NCBI RefSeq assembly: GCF_000372725.1
Contig: NW_005200881.1
Location: forward strand, 416,112-480,111
Direction of reading: 5' to 3'
Source of the DNA: Emiliania huxleyi CCMP1516
Lineage: Eukaryota; Haptophyta; Isochrysidales; Noelaerhabdaceae
Length of the DNA: 64,000 bases
Position numbers and translations under genes: made by a program. Positions 31,084 to 43,531 of the stretch are shown here, in pieces. The number at the start of each line of letters is the position of its first letter. The stretch's first letter is position 1. The notes beneath the pieces were generated by a model that made no database searches, was not told the origin of the DNA, and saw nothing but the letters and a program-made list of their open reading frames with translations.

Positions 31084-32453
31084 TCACGCGCGCGCGAGAC
31101 GTGCAGACAGGGTTGCCAGGTGAGAGCGAATGGCGCGGTTCACGCCTCGCACAACAGAGAGAGAGATGCGCTCTGCATGGTGGGACATAAAAGAGAGCGA
31201 GTACTTGGGCGAGTAGGCCGTGCGGTCAACGCTGCCGCGCGCGACTTTGCGCGCGAGGCGGCGCAGCTTGAGAACGGCGGTGGGCGAGAAGCCGCCGCCG
31301 AACGTCTCGTGGAGCAGCAGGTTGAAGTTGTTGCGCTTGACAAAGATCGCGTCGTGGTAGAAACCGCGATGCGCCTTGACGTAGCCGTGGCCGGTCTTGT
31401 GGGAGAAGGGTTGGCTGGGCTGCCCGCGCGCCTTGCAGCCCATGTTCAGGCGGCGGGCCTTCTCCTCGGTGTTGCCGAAGGCGTAGGAGTGGAGGCGGGC
31501 GTGCCGCCACTCGAGGCGTTGCCAACGCCCGTCGAGGAGGTCTTGAGGAGGGGCGTCCAGAGCTTGACTTCATTTACTTCATCGCATCCTCCTGGCCCCG
31601 TATGGGGTTCTGCGAGGTCGACCTTGTACCCCTCATTGTACTGCCGGGTGAGCTCTGGTTTCTCCTTGTCGCCGTGCACGACCGGCGCGTTGGCCGGGGC
31701 GCGCATCGCGTCCGCCCAGGCGGCGAGGACGCCGTCGTGGGGCCGCCGGTGGTGGGCCTTGTTGTAAAGGTAGTCGCCGACGAAATCGACTGGCATGCCC
31801 CGCTCGAGCGCGACCCGAAGGGTGGGAAGCGCCGCGGAGAGCCAAAGGCCGAGCTTCCGCTGGAGCTCGTCCTGGAGGGTGTCGGAGGAGAGGGCGGTGG
31901 CGTACGTACCGTCGACACGGACATCGAAGGCCTTGCCGGCGAAAGGCGTTGAGGCGGAGACGAGGCGCGCGGCTTCGCGGTTGTTGACGGCGCTGTCTCC
32001 GAGGGACGGGTAGTTCTTGACGTGTACATCCCGCGCCTTGACGAGCTCCTGGTGCGCGAACCAGTCCTTGTGATTCTTGATGGCAGCGAGCGCCCGCGGC
32101 CGCGGGTACGTGGATTTGCAAGTGCCATTGAGAATCGCGTCGGTAGCTGGAAGGGACTCGGGCTCGGGGAGCGGGACGCTCTTGGGGTAGAACTCAGTCA
32201 GGTAGCCGCCGCGGACGGTGTAGTACTTGTTTTTGTCGCGGGCGGTGCGCTTCTCGCACACCTCCTTCCAGTCCGAGAGGGCGGACTCGTAGGTGGCGAT
32301 AGCTGCGGCGATGGCGGGGTACTTGGACGCACCTGCCTCGTCGAGGGCGAAGTCGGGGTTGTGGGCGACGAGGGTGCGCCAGTTCTTGAGGAGCGACATG
32401 GAGAAGTCGCTGTCGGCTCGCGAGAAGGCGGTATCGATGTTGCACCCGCCCAT
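31084..32453 (-). pseudogene. Multicopy element protein of unknown family, with one frame shift
   Basis: Frame from 32453 (MGGCNIDTAFSRADSDFSMS) to about 31570, then a second frame (GRWQRLEWRHARLHSYAFGN, then EEKARRLNMGCKARGQPSQP) running to the stop at 31084. Both parts look strongly coding and read as one protein of about 450 residues, so the switch near 31560-31600 is a frameshift or an unrecognised intron. Other landmarks: SALSDWKEVCEKR, PVDFVGDYLYNKAHHRRPHD, SHKTGHGYVKAHRGFYHDAI. No catalytic motif known to me. A decayed copy of the C-terminus lies at 10246-10345, and terminal motif T is upstream at 32520-32582, marking it as a dispersed element. Confidence 0.5.
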
Positions 32454-32519
32454 CTCGGTCGGCAGCTGTGCCTGGAGTTTTGTTTTGTCGTCTGTGTCTT
32501 GATCTGCTAGAACTAGGTT

Positions 32520-32582
32520 GTTGAGAGAGAGATTTTTATTAACCAACAAGAAATCACGACTCTCACAGTGATTTGGGCTCGG
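32520..32582 (-). repeat. Terminal motif T, copy 3
   Basis: GAGAGATTTTTATTAACCAA, CAAGAAATCACGACTCTCAC, AGTGATTTGGG: reverse complement of 4190-4250. A partial second copy (GAGAGATTTTAGAAAACCAA) follows at 32599. Confidence 0.78.
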
Positions 32583-32636
32583 CAGCTTAGGTTGGGAGAG
32601 AGAGATTTTAGAAAACCAACAATTCTTTTCTCTAGG

Positions 32637-32700
32637 TTGGTAGAAAGGTGAAGAACAGCCAGGCTCGGACTGGACAGTGGACACCAACGCGGTATGGGTG
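32637..32700 (-). repeat. Dispersed repeat A, reverse copy
   Basis: Reverse complement of the copy at 1735-1795, including GGACTGGACAGTGGACACCA and ACGCGGTATGGGTGG. Confidence 0.8.
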
Positions 32701-34131
32701 GACCGGCTAGACAGACAGATGATGACGACACGCACACGAGCGACACACAGACACAAACAGGCTCACAAGACACACACACAGCCAGCTGGCTGCCACACAC
32801 CCTGAGTTGGCGTACACGTAACTCAAGGCCACATCCTCCCTGTCGCCCCCCCCAGCACTCCAAGGTGCCAAGAGAACAAACAAGGGCACAACAAACAACA
32901 GACAACAGGAAGTAACATGTGAGGCTGGAGCAGGCTTGCTCCGCCTCTATCTATCTAGCAATCTCGCCGCCAGCCGCAAGCGAAGGCACGGGCGAGACCG
33001 TGTGTGGGGTCATGTGAGGTGTCTATGGACGCCCTCCTCAGAGGCCAGCTGCCTACTGCTAGCCCTATCTCGCACTCACGGACAGTGACAATTCAGAACT
33101 ACCTTCTGTTTCGAGGGCGTTCGAAAAAAAAAAGGGAGAAGAGGAATGGGGGAGGGGGGAAAGGGTCCGGTTTAAGGGCGTAAGGGCGCCGAAAAGGGCG
33201 CGCTCATCCGTTTCACCCCAGCAGGTTAAAGAAACAAATAGTTAGAGGCTGCGCAGGCCGTCCCGTTTGCTGTTTGCATAAAAAACGCCTGTTGCGCTGC
33301 GCGCGCGCGCCGGGGCCGTCTGTAACTGTATCACTCACGTGCCGCAATATGTGTCACACACGGCGGCTTCTGCCACCTCTCGATTGGTTCCACTTTCTAC
33401 GCACACCTACCGGGGAAGGGGCGCTTGGGGGCGGGGGCGGGGGCGGGGGCGGGGGCGGGGGTGGGGGCGGGGGCGCGCAGCGCGCGGCAACAGAGGGTAG
33501 GGGTGGGGAAGACGCGAGGAGGGGGCGGCGGCGGCGGCGGCGGCAGCGCGCGCGCGGCGCGCGTGACGGAGGGGCGGAGCAGCGACCGCTGGCGCGGTCG
33601 CTGCTCCGTCTGTGACAGACGCGCGCTCTGCCGCAGAGCGCGCGCGTCAGGGCAAGGGGCATGCGTGGCGGCGCGGGACGCGCGGCGGCGGCGGCGAGCA
33701 GCCGAGCGCTCCGTGAGCGGTGAGGCGGCCGGGCGAGGGCGCGGCGGGTGACGGGTCAAGGCACAAGGGAGCAGCCCACACCCGGCGTCGCTTTTTGAGC
33801 GACGCCTGTGGTACGCCTGCGCAGGGGCCGCAGGGCGGTCAGTTGTGGGGCGAGGCGGTGCCGGCCGCGGGCCGGGTGCAAGGCGCCGGCCTCGGCGCCG
33901 CCTCGGCGCGCCGCAAGGGCGCGGCGAGCCTCTGAGAACTGAGCGGGAGCCGAAGGTTTGCTGCGGTGGGAGGTTGTAGGTAGGTGGTGGTGGGGTGGTT
34001 TGACTTTGCCGCAGAGGCCGTCCCTAGCTGTGAACAGCAAAACGGGCGCAAACAGCGGCAGCCAAAAGACGCGGACGCCAGCGCAGCGTCTTTTGTAGTC
34101 AAAAAAAAATAGTGGGCCTTCGGTGTTTCCG
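32701..34131. other. Long 5' region of the aminotransferase gene with simple repeats and hairpins
   Basis: No supported gene. Contains an ACAC-rich patch (32720-32800), a (GGGGGC)n tract (33427-33473) able to form G-quadruplexes and strong GC hairpins (33575-33644). Confidence 0.55.
33575..33644. repeat. Two adjacent perfect GC-rich hairpins
   Basis: First: CGGAGCAGCGACCGC (33575-33589), 4-base loop, exact complement (33594-33608). Second: CGCGCGCTCTG (33620-33630), loop CCG, exact complement (33634-33644). Between them GTCTGTGACAGAC is also palindromic. Confidence 0.9.
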
Positions 34132-36106
<1,975 letters not shown>

Positions 36107-36778
36107 GTGCCGGATGGAGAGCGGGAGGCATCCGGCCAGGAAGCAGGACGTCGATCGTGATTGGCCTTCACATCACCGCAAGCCGGCGCGATACTCCCCA
36201 CGAGGTTGTACGTGCGTAACCGCAACCGCGCAACGTACAAATGCTCTTGTTACGCGCACCGGGGCTTTACACCATACAAGAATAACGCACACACATCTCA
36301 CATGGTCTGTGCGGCGCCGGGGCGCGGCCGCGGGGGGGTTCTCGCGCTTAGCTCTCGCGATTAATTTTCACAGAAAGAAGACGCGCGGGGCCCCGCGTTT
36401 TTGCACGGTTTTTTAAGTGCATGGACAAATTTTCCGCGTTCCGTTCCGGTTCGCGACGTATAAATACATGTTGTCATGTGCATGTGTTATCCCCTCGCCC
36501 TCTCCTCTCTTTTCTGCGACCACTGAGCACTGTTGCGCCGGCACGCGCGCCCGGCCCACGCGGACGGGAGCCCGGGTATCAGCGGCGACAGCGCGCGATT
36601 TCACGTACGTATAACTGGCGCCGCGTCCAAGCACAACATGCGCTGTGCGGGAAGCAAGCGGCCCCTAGACGGGTTGCGGCTGTGCCATCGTCCGAACGGC
36701 CAGGGCTCGGGTCCGCCGCCTCACCCAATCGGAGGCGCGGAACAAGAGCGCTAGGGCGGGGCTACCTCTGCCCCCGCC
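36107..36778. other. Spacer between convergent genes
   Basis: No supported gene or RNA seen between the aminotransferase (+) and the HIRAN gene (-). Confidence 0.55.
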
Positions 36779-37846
36779 TCACTCGAGCACGATGGCGTGC
36801 TTGAGCAGCTCCGCGTTCCTCTCCTCCCACGTCCGTTCCCCCGCAAACTCGACCTCGTCCTCCTCCGGCTCCGGCTCCGCCGCCGGTGCCGCCGGTGCCG
36901 CCGCGGCGGCGCTCGCCGAGCTGCTGCTGCTGCTCCGGGCCGCTCCGCCGCTCCGCGCTCCGCCCCGGCCGCCGCCGCCGCCGCGCGACCCGCCCCGGCC
37001 TCCGCGCGGCTTCGGCTCGATGAGCACGATCCCGCCGCCCATCTGCTGCCGCCCAAAGTGGTTGGCGCTCGGCGCCGTGTAGGCGAGGTGCGTCGCGACC
37101 GCGCCGGCCACCGAGGACGGGCCGAAGAAGGAGACGCGGAGGGGGAAGGAGTAGGTCTGGCCCGCGCGCGTCTCGACCTGCGCAACCATCCGGATGCGCA
37201 TGCGCGAGTCGTCGGCCACGCGCGCGACGGCGAGCGCGTCAACCCGCTGCATGTGCCCGACCATCTTGCCCGCCACGGTGTGCACAGCGACCGCATTGCA
37301 ATCGTACGGGTTGTTTGGGTCGCGCCGCAGTTGGAGGGGCTCCTTGTTGTACCGCACGCCGTTGCCGCGGTAGTGCTGGATGCCAACGCACTTTGAGATG
37401 AAGTGCCCGAGCAGGACGTCGCCACCGCCGCCGCCGCCGCCAGCTGGTGCGGCGGAGGCCTTGGCCTTGCCCGGCTTCGCCTGCTTGACCTTCGGCGCGC
37501 TGCTCTTGGGTGCGCTGCTCGGTTTCTCCTGCTTGACCTTCGGCGCGCTGCTCTTGGGTGCGCTGCTCGGCTTCTCTCGCTTGACCTTCGGCACGGGTCC
37601 AGCGTCGCCACTTGCCGGCCTCTTCGTCTTGCGCTCCGGCTTGGGCTCCCGCTCCGGGATCGCGCCGGACTCTGCTTTGAGTGAGGAGCTGATCTTCTCT
37701 GCGGTCCTCTGTGCGGATGCGCGCCGCGGGCGGGATACGGAGGCCGGCGGCATATACACACACATGAGAGCGGCTTTCCAGGAAAAGAATTCGCAAGCCG
37801 GATGCAGCATAAACGGCGGCGGCGGCGGCGAGGTGAATAGCACCAA
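36779..37846 (-). CDS. HIRAN-domain protein
   Basis: Protein of up to 355 residues. HIRAN domains bind single-stranded 3' DNA ends (as in HLTF/Rad5). The domain spans about residues 155-245: CVGIQHYRG, NKEPLQLRRDPNNPYDCNAV, HTVAGKMVGHMQR and YSFPLRVSFFGPSS, a good match to the HIRAN fold including the RDPxNPxDxNAV core. No helicase or RING is present, so it is a stand-alone HIRAN protein. N-terminal to it are Lys/Pro/Ser repeats (KREKPSSAPKSSAPKVKQ), probably disordered. C-terminal are a Gly/Arg-rich stretch and the motif EDEVEFAGERTWEERNAELL shared with the gene at 21028. The start is uncertain: 37846, 37765 and 37753 are in frame, and an upstream exon is possible. Confidence 0.75.
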   Translation of the reverse strand: MVLFTSPPPPPFMLHPACEFFSWKAALMCVYMPPASVSRPRRASAQRTAEKISSSLKAESGAIPEREPKPERKTKRPASGDAGPVPKVKREKPSSAPKSSAPKVKQEKPSSAPKSSAPKVKQAKPGKAKASAAPAGGGGGGGDVLLGHFISKCVGIQHYRGNGVRYNKEPLQLRRDPNNPYDCNAVAVHTVAGKMVGHMQRVDALAVARVADDSRMRIRMVAQVETRAGQTYSFPLRVSFFGPSSVAGAVATHLAYTAPSANHFGRQQMGGGIVLIEPKPRGGRGGSRGGGGGRGGARSGGAARSSSSSSASAAAAAPAAPAAEPEPEEDEVEFAGERTWEERNAELLKHAIVLE

Positions 37847-38048
37847 GAAGGATTGGGCGAGCTTCGCGCGCGGCCTCGCCCGCTCCCCCTACCATGGCGG
37901 CCCACGCCTTGAGTCCAACGAAGCCTCCCTCTTCGAGGGGAGCGATGACGAGCTCTATAAGCGGCCGCCGAGCCCTCCCCGCGGCGCAACTCTAGCAGCG
38001 CCGCGGGCAGGGCGGCTCGCATAGCGCCCGCGCGCTCGCGCTCGAGCG

Positions 38049-38103
<55 letters not shown>

Positions 38104-38874
38104 CTACCTCCCCAGAAATCCCGAGGAGGCGCACAGCGTAGATATGTCTTGTGTTGCTGTGTGCTGCACGCCCTGCGAGCGGGGCGGGGTGCGCACTGTC
38201 CCTCTGTGTTCGTGCGTCGCCCATCTCTCCTGGAGATGTCTGATTTATACATTCAAAACGCCATGCTAACTACGGCGATACAGCTCCAGAGCGAGCGGCG
38301 AGCCGAGAAGGCGTCGCGGGGTCGGGGTCGTCGGCTTTCAGCCGCGCATTGGCCACGGACCAGGAGCTGTTGCTTCGAAGGGCGCAGGCCGAGGCTATGC
38401 TGGCTGGCGCGCGATGCCCCATGCCGCATGCGCTGCTGGAGAGGCGCAGCGGCCGATAAAGCGGCGGCGGCGGCGGCAGCGATGGAGCTAGCGACGGCCT
38501 GCCGGCGAACTGCCTTCATTGCACATTGGTGCTGCCAACCGTGCGTCACACACACAAATAATTCCGACACACATACACGATAGACACAAGACACAGTCAC
38601 AGAGAATGAGAGATGGCACAGCGGTCGGGGTGCGCGCACATCCACACATCCACAGACAACACACACCAACAAATGAAGACGGACCATAGATACAATGACA
38701 TCTCTCAGACTCAACGTGACGCATGGCACACGGGGAACTCGCTCAGCTCTCACGTTCTCTCTCTCTCTACACACCAACTGATGCACGCGCAGGGAGGAAG
38801 AATAAAATGGCGTATGCCTCAATCATGTGCGCGGGAAGGGACCTCGGGCTGCTGCCTCGTTCCTCGCGCGCTCC
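37847..38874. other. Spacer with a (CA)n microsatellite at 38050-38102
   Basis: Contains a pure (CA)26-type run at 38050-38102 and ACACAC-rich patches at 38560-38670. No supported gene. Confidence 0.6.
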
Positions 38875-39965
38875 TCACGGACTCGCCTTGATGTGCTCCA
38901 CGATCTCGTCCCACACCTTAGACCGCTCCGCCGCCGAGTGACCAAAGTTGTGCCCGCCCGCATACTCGACGAAGCGAGCACCCGTGGCGGCGGCGAGCCC
39001 TCGGCCCGCGTCGACGCCGACCAGCGGGTCGTGCTTGCCGTGCAGCACGAGCGCCGGCATCTTCAGCCCGCGCAGCGCCGACGCATGCTCGGCGGTGCGC
39101 CGCCGCTCCCACTCGATGATGGCGAGCGTCTGCCTCGCGCCGCCGAGGCCGTGCCAGTCGACGCCGCCGCGATCAAAGTCGGCGGTGTCGATCTCGACCG
39201 CCTCGGCGGCGAGCTCCGCGCACCGCTCCGGGTGCGCCTCGTCCGTCTGGATCAGCTCCCAGTACCTGACACGCACCAGCGACCCGTCACGGCAGCGCGC
39301 CCTCTCGGCAGAAGGCGACTCGCGGCTCTCCGCGGGCGCCGCGCGCGCGAAGAGAGGTACTCGTCCTTGGTCATGCCCGGGTGGGGCGGCGGGAGGGTCG
39401 CGGCGCCGAGCGCGCCGATGAAGGCGCCGTCGGAGGCCGCCGCCGTCGCCGCCGTCGCCTCGCCGATCCGCTCCGCAGTCATGACGAGCGAGAGCGAGCG
39501 GCAGCGTGCCGCGTGCCTCGAGGCGATGATCTGCGCGACGACGCCGCCCATCGACGCGCCGAGGACGTGCGCCCGCTCCACGCCATAGTGGTCGAGCACG
39601 CCGACAGCGTCGTCGGCGAGGTCGTCGAGCGTGTAGGCGCACACTCCGCCTCCGTCGGGAGTCGGCCCCGGCTGCGAGTGCTCGCAGGTGATTGCCGGCA
39701 GCGTGGCGGTGACCGGATCTGGCAGCGCCGAGTCGAAGCGCTGCGAGAGGCCCGAGTCGCGGTTGTCGAGCGCGATGACGCGCAGGCCGGCACGCTGGAG
39801 CCGCTCCGCGCCATGCCGCCACCAGGTCATGGTGGCGCTGTGCCCCATGAGGAGCAGGACCGCGTCGGACGAGCCGCTGTTCCAGGAGGCGTGCTCGATG
39901 CGCACGCCGTTGAGGAGCGTGGTGACGGAGGGCGAGAAGAGCGAGGCGAGCGCGAGAGGCAGCAT
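38875..39965 (-). CDS. Alpha/beta hydrolase (RdmC/methylesterase-like)
   Basis: Serine hydrolase of the AB_hydrolase-1 family. Exon 1 39965-39349 and exon 2 39265-38875 give 335 residues. The GC-type donor at 39348 is my best placement and is uncertain; the acceptor (CAG before GTACTGGGAG) is clear. Landmarks: oxyanion region LLLMGHSATMTWW, DNRDSGLS (strand 4), nucleophile elbow GASMGG, acid LHGKHDPLV and catalytic His in YAGGHNFGH. The order and spacing match hydrolases related to aclacinomycin methylesterase. A short hydrophobic start (MLPLALASLF) could be a weak signal. Substrate unknown. Confidence 0.82.
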
Positions 39966-40824
39966 ATTGTTCCGATCAGTCCGCGAACTTCGCGCGAACT
40001 AGCTTCGAAAAGAAGAAACCCGGAGCAGCCTGGGTTCCGGCTCCTACCCAGATACTGCGAAGAGAGATAGGAAGAGGCAGACTCCCTAGGGTGGGCGACG
40101 GATAGCGCACCACACACCTCTCCTTAAAATCCCTGTGTGGTGGCGGCGTGCCGTCCTCCCATCCCTCCCTTGGGGTGTCTGTTTTCTTTCTTTCTTTTTC
40201 CTACCCAGATAGGGGGTCTGTTACCTACGGTTAGACCCCATGCAATAGGTAGGTAGGTCCGGTTTTGACCGCCCCAGAGGGCCCCGCAATAGGTAGGTAG
40301 GTGGCGGTGGTGGTGGGGGGGGGGGGGTGAAAGTAAAAAACGCTTCGCTTGCGCGGGAGACGGGCCGCGCGTTAGCCGGAACGGGGCCATGCCAGGCGAG
40401 TCGCCTGCGGCTGGGACGCCAGCCGAGACTAACGGGTTTCACAGAGGGCTAACGGGTATTTTTTCGCTTCGCTGGCCTGGGAATAGGAATTCCCTATTGT
40501 GATGTTAGAGGTGGGTTAAGAGGGAGATGCGGAATTCCTACACACACATAATGTAGCCAGCCGGCCGCGGTTGGAAATAAGAAGTGGCCCCGCCAGCTGG
40601 GAATACAGTGTAGCTTGGTGCGCTATTTAGTGCGTGTTCGAGTGCGTATATAGCGCGACTGAATTCCTAGGTAGGTAGGTTGGGCACGGAGCCTGGCGAT
40701 TGGCGCCCGCAATAGGTAGGTAGGGCGTTTTGGTGCGAGTCGGAACCCTGCGACGCGTGCGGCGGCGTGCGGCGGCACCGCGGGTGATTCAAAAAGTTCA
40801 GCTGCTCTGAGCGAAGACACAGTC
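39966..40824. repeat. Repeat-rich spacer with dispersed repeat C (inverted) and GGTAGGTAGG motifs
   Basis: 40088-40200 is the inverted copy of 27449-27562. CAATAGGTAGGTAGG recurs at 40244, 40289 and 40710. No supported gene; probably nested element pieces. Confidence 0.75.
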
Positions 40825-41712
40825 ATGAATGTGGGCTGCGACGACATGCACACGCTGTCGCCTCGGGACGGGCCGATCCTCACGCCGCACAGTACGCTCT
40901 GGCTGCCGGACGACCCCTCCGGCACCTTTGCGCGCTCCAGTCTGTGGGCGGTGCACATCTTTCGCCTGCTTGAGCCGCACGAGACCAGAGCGCTCGTCGC
41001 GTTGGCGCTCGAGCACGCGGCGGCAAACGGCTGGTCGACGCGGCGGCACAAGCACCACCCGACCACCGACATTGCGGTCGAGCGCGAGACGGCGCCGGCG
41101 CTCCACAGCGCGGTCAAGCCGCTCGTCGCGCGAGTCGTGCTGCCGACGTTGGCGCTGCACTATGGCTTTGAGCTCTGCGAGTTGCAGATGCGAGACCTGT
41201 TCGTGGTCCGGTACCAGCAGGGCGCGCAGGACCGGCTGACGCCACACCGCGATGGCAACCTCCTCTCCTTCTCCATCCTCCTCTCGGACCCGAGTGAGTT
41301 TGAGGGCGGCGGCCTCCGCTTCCACTCCCTGGGCCCGGCCTGCGACGCGTGCGGCGGCTTGCGGGCGGCAGCTGCCACGTGCCGGCGGTGCGACGGGGTG
41401 GGCCGGCTCGCGCTGCCCGGGTGCGGGTGCGGCGACCTGACGACGCACAGCGGCAAGCTGCTCCACGAGGGCGCCCGTGTGACGAGCGGCACTCGGTTCG
41501 TCCTCGTTGGCTTCGTGCATGTGACCTCGCCAGAAATCGACCACGAGTTCATCTCGCACGGCTCGCTCGCCAACTCGTCCGCGGTAGGTGCCTGGGCCGA
41601 CCACGAGTGCGTCGGCGGCGCGCGGCTCTCCCCGCCCTCCTCCCCACAGAGAGAGATGCACACGGCCTTCGACGATGAGACGGCTTTGGCTGCGCATTTG
41701 TTTGGTGGCTGA
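40825..41712 (+). CDS. 2OG-Fe(II) oxygenase with an inserted DnaJ-like zinc finger
   Basis: Single-exon protein of 295 residues. Dioxygenase core: VRYQQGAQDRLTPHRDGNLL gives Fe ligands His141 and Asp143; distal His214 in KLLHEGARVTSGTRFVLVGF; 2-oxoglutarate-binding Arg224 ten residues on, the canonical spacing. FEGGGLRFH is the conserved strand. Between the strands lies a 30-residue insert, CDACGG, CRRCDGVGR, CGCGD, resembling the CxxCxGxG zinc-binding module of DnaJ. Related to lysyl/prolyl hydroxylase-like cytosolic oxygenases; no signal peptide. Substrate unknown. Confidence 0.85.
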   Translation: MNVGCDDMHTLSPRDGPILTPHSTLWLPDDPSGTFARSSLWAVHIFRLLEPHETRALVALALEHAAANGWSTRRHKHHPTTDIAVERETAPALHSAVKPLVARVVLPTLALHYGFELCELQMRDLFVVRYQQGAQDRLTPHRDGNLLSFSILLSDPSEFEGGGLRFHSLGPACDACGGLRAAAATCRRCDGVGRLALPGCGCGDLTTHSGKLLHEGARVTSGTRFVLVGFVHVTSPEIDHEFISHGSLANSSAVGAWADHECVGGARLSPPSSPQREMHTAFDDETALAAHLFGG

Positions 41713-41808
41713 GACGTCGGCTTACGGCTAAGCCGGATGAAAAAGAAAAACAAAAAAACGCCCATACGCACGACATACCGCATACCGGCATACGTGTCCA
41801 TCTAGTCC

Positions 41809-42732
41809 ATGGTGCATGGATATGCTAGTGGATATGCGCCACAAAAAGTCAAAGAACCCTGCAACAAAGATGTCGCTGCGCTGGAGGGCTCACGCTATAG
41901 GGTGCTGGATGAGGACGGGTACGATGCACTAGCCCCAGCCGTCGGGGGGGTGTTGCCGGCGCTGGTAGATGATCTCTCGGAGAAGAGCCGGAGGGACCTC
42001 GGCGCCGGGGTCACGAGGAACTTGCAAGTCGTGGCCGAGGCGGCGACGGGAGCGGTGCAGAGGTGGATCCAGCTCAATGATGAGGCTACGGCGCGCATAA
42101 TGAAGAGAGAGGAACACATCGAGTGGCTGAGGAAGCTCTTCACTGGGTGGAAGGAGGCTCGGCCGGCCTTGAGGGAGTCGCGGAGGAGGAGGGATAACGG
42201 AGGTAACGTGCGGACAGGCCAGCAGCCAGTGGGACGAACGAGGGCCGCGACGGCGGCTCAAGCGGGAGGGAGCGGAGACGGTGGGCAGCGAGCGAAGTGG
42301 GTGAGACTGATGATGCTCCTTCGACTTAGGGAGCGGTTCAGCTGCTGGGCGGGCTTCAGGCTGGTGCTCACGCGAAAAGGAATCGACGCGATGTACAAAG
42401 CATACAAGAAGAGGAGAAAGAAGAGGAGAGGCGCCAGTGATGACGAAACAGAAGCTAGCGCAGACGAGGGCAGGGCGGACCCGGGGACGGCGGAGTCGGA
42501 GCAGACGGCATCGGCCGCCGAGGAAACGTTGGGAAGAGGCACGAGGAGGGCGGCGACCTCGACCGACTACGGAGGACCCGTCACCAGACGACGCAGGGCA
42601 GACGACGGGGAGGCGGAGCAGACGCGCAGGGCGAGACGAGGGAGGGAGCAGGATGTTGCTGAGATCAGCAGGAGGATGTACGACGAGATTAGGAGCAGCA
42701 GGGACCCGAGGGACCATGTGGAAGACGGCTAG
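41809..42732 (+). CDS. Unknown basic protein, possibly element-encoded
   Basis: 307-residue frame with an N-terminal half that looks globular and helical (VTRNLQVVAEAATGAVQRWI; EEHIEWLRKLFTGWKEARP), a Lys/Arg patch (AYKKRRKKRRG) and an acidic/basic C-terminal tail. No family recognised. The unit is bracketed by near-identical short direct repeats (AAAGAACCCTGC[A]ACAAAGA at 41851-41870 and 42785-42803), the first inside the frame, which hints at a mobile or duplicated unit. Confidence 0.45.
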   Translation: MVHGYASGYAPQKVKEPCNKDVAALEGSRYRVLDEDGYDALAPAVGGVLPALVDDLSEKSRRDLGAGVTRNLQVVAEAATGAVQRWIQLNDEATARIMKREEHIEWLRKLFTGWKEARPALRESRRRRDNGGNVRTGQQPVGRTRAATAAQAGGSGDGGQRAKWVRLMMLLRLRERFSCWAGFRLVLTRKGIDAMYKAYKKRRKKRRGASDDETEASADEGRADPGTAESEQTASAAEETLGRGTRRAATSTDYGGPVTRRRRADDGEAEQTRRARRGREQDVAEISRRMYDEIRSSRDPRDHVEDG

Positions 42733-42784
42733 TGCTAGTCCCCCATCGGGAGGACGACCCCGGCTAGTCGCCGACCACACCCAC

Positions 42785-43470
42785 AAAGAACCCTGCACAA
42801 AGACCGCAGGGCGGGGACCTGTTCCTTTTTACCCATCTCCTAGTAGAGGTGTCCGTTTTATTTATTTATTTAAGATCGCACGGCGGGCGGGGACCTGACC
42901 ACCTGTTCCTTTGTACCCATCTCACAGTAGAGGTGTCCATTTTTATGCGCTCGATTTATGCGCCATGGGCATGGCCTGACCCTGTGAGAGAGAGCATTTG
43001 GACCGCACAGAGAGATTTGTTTTGTTTGGCCCGCTCGTCGACCGTCGTGGCACCGTGGGTCCGGGGTTGTGTTTGTTTGTGTTTTTGTGTGAAGCGCGCC
43101 TTCCTGGTGCCCAGCGCTGGCTTCTCACTGTCGTTGCTGTCTCTCCCTTCTCGACTGTCTCTGCTAAATAAATCAATAAAACGGACACACCAAACGAGGG
43201 GTGGGAGAAGGCTGTCTGTGCTTGTGCGTCTTCGGTCCGCGTTTGTGTTTTTGTGTGAAGCTCTCTGTGCTTGCTTGTGCGTCTTGGGTCCGTTGTGTTT
43301 TTGCTTCCTGGTACCTGGTACCCTACCCAGCGCTGGCTTCTGAGGGGGGGGACTGTGCGGTCTCTCCCTTCTCGACTGTCTGTGCTTGCTTGTGCGTCTC
43401 GGGTCCGGGGTTGTGTTTTTGTGTGAAGTGTGAGCTGTGCGTCTTGGGGCCGGGGGGGGTTTTGTGTGAA
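42785..43470. repeat. Low-complexity tandem repeats
   Basis: Two about 75-base units with GGCGGGGACCTG and CAGTAGAGGTGTCC (42812-42955), then several units of TGTGTTTTTGTGTGAAG and GTGCTTGCTTGTGCGTCT (43070-43460). No gene; upstream flank of the DUF3445 gene. Confidence 0.75.
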
Positions 43471-43531
43471 TAGGAGGTATTTTCTTCTCAATAACAAGGC
43501 TGTCGGAAGCTCACGAGGTTTCTTTACCACC

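Noticed and set aside
33418..33760. Gly/Arg frames at the GGGGGC tract
   Set aside because: Low-complexity translation with no domain.
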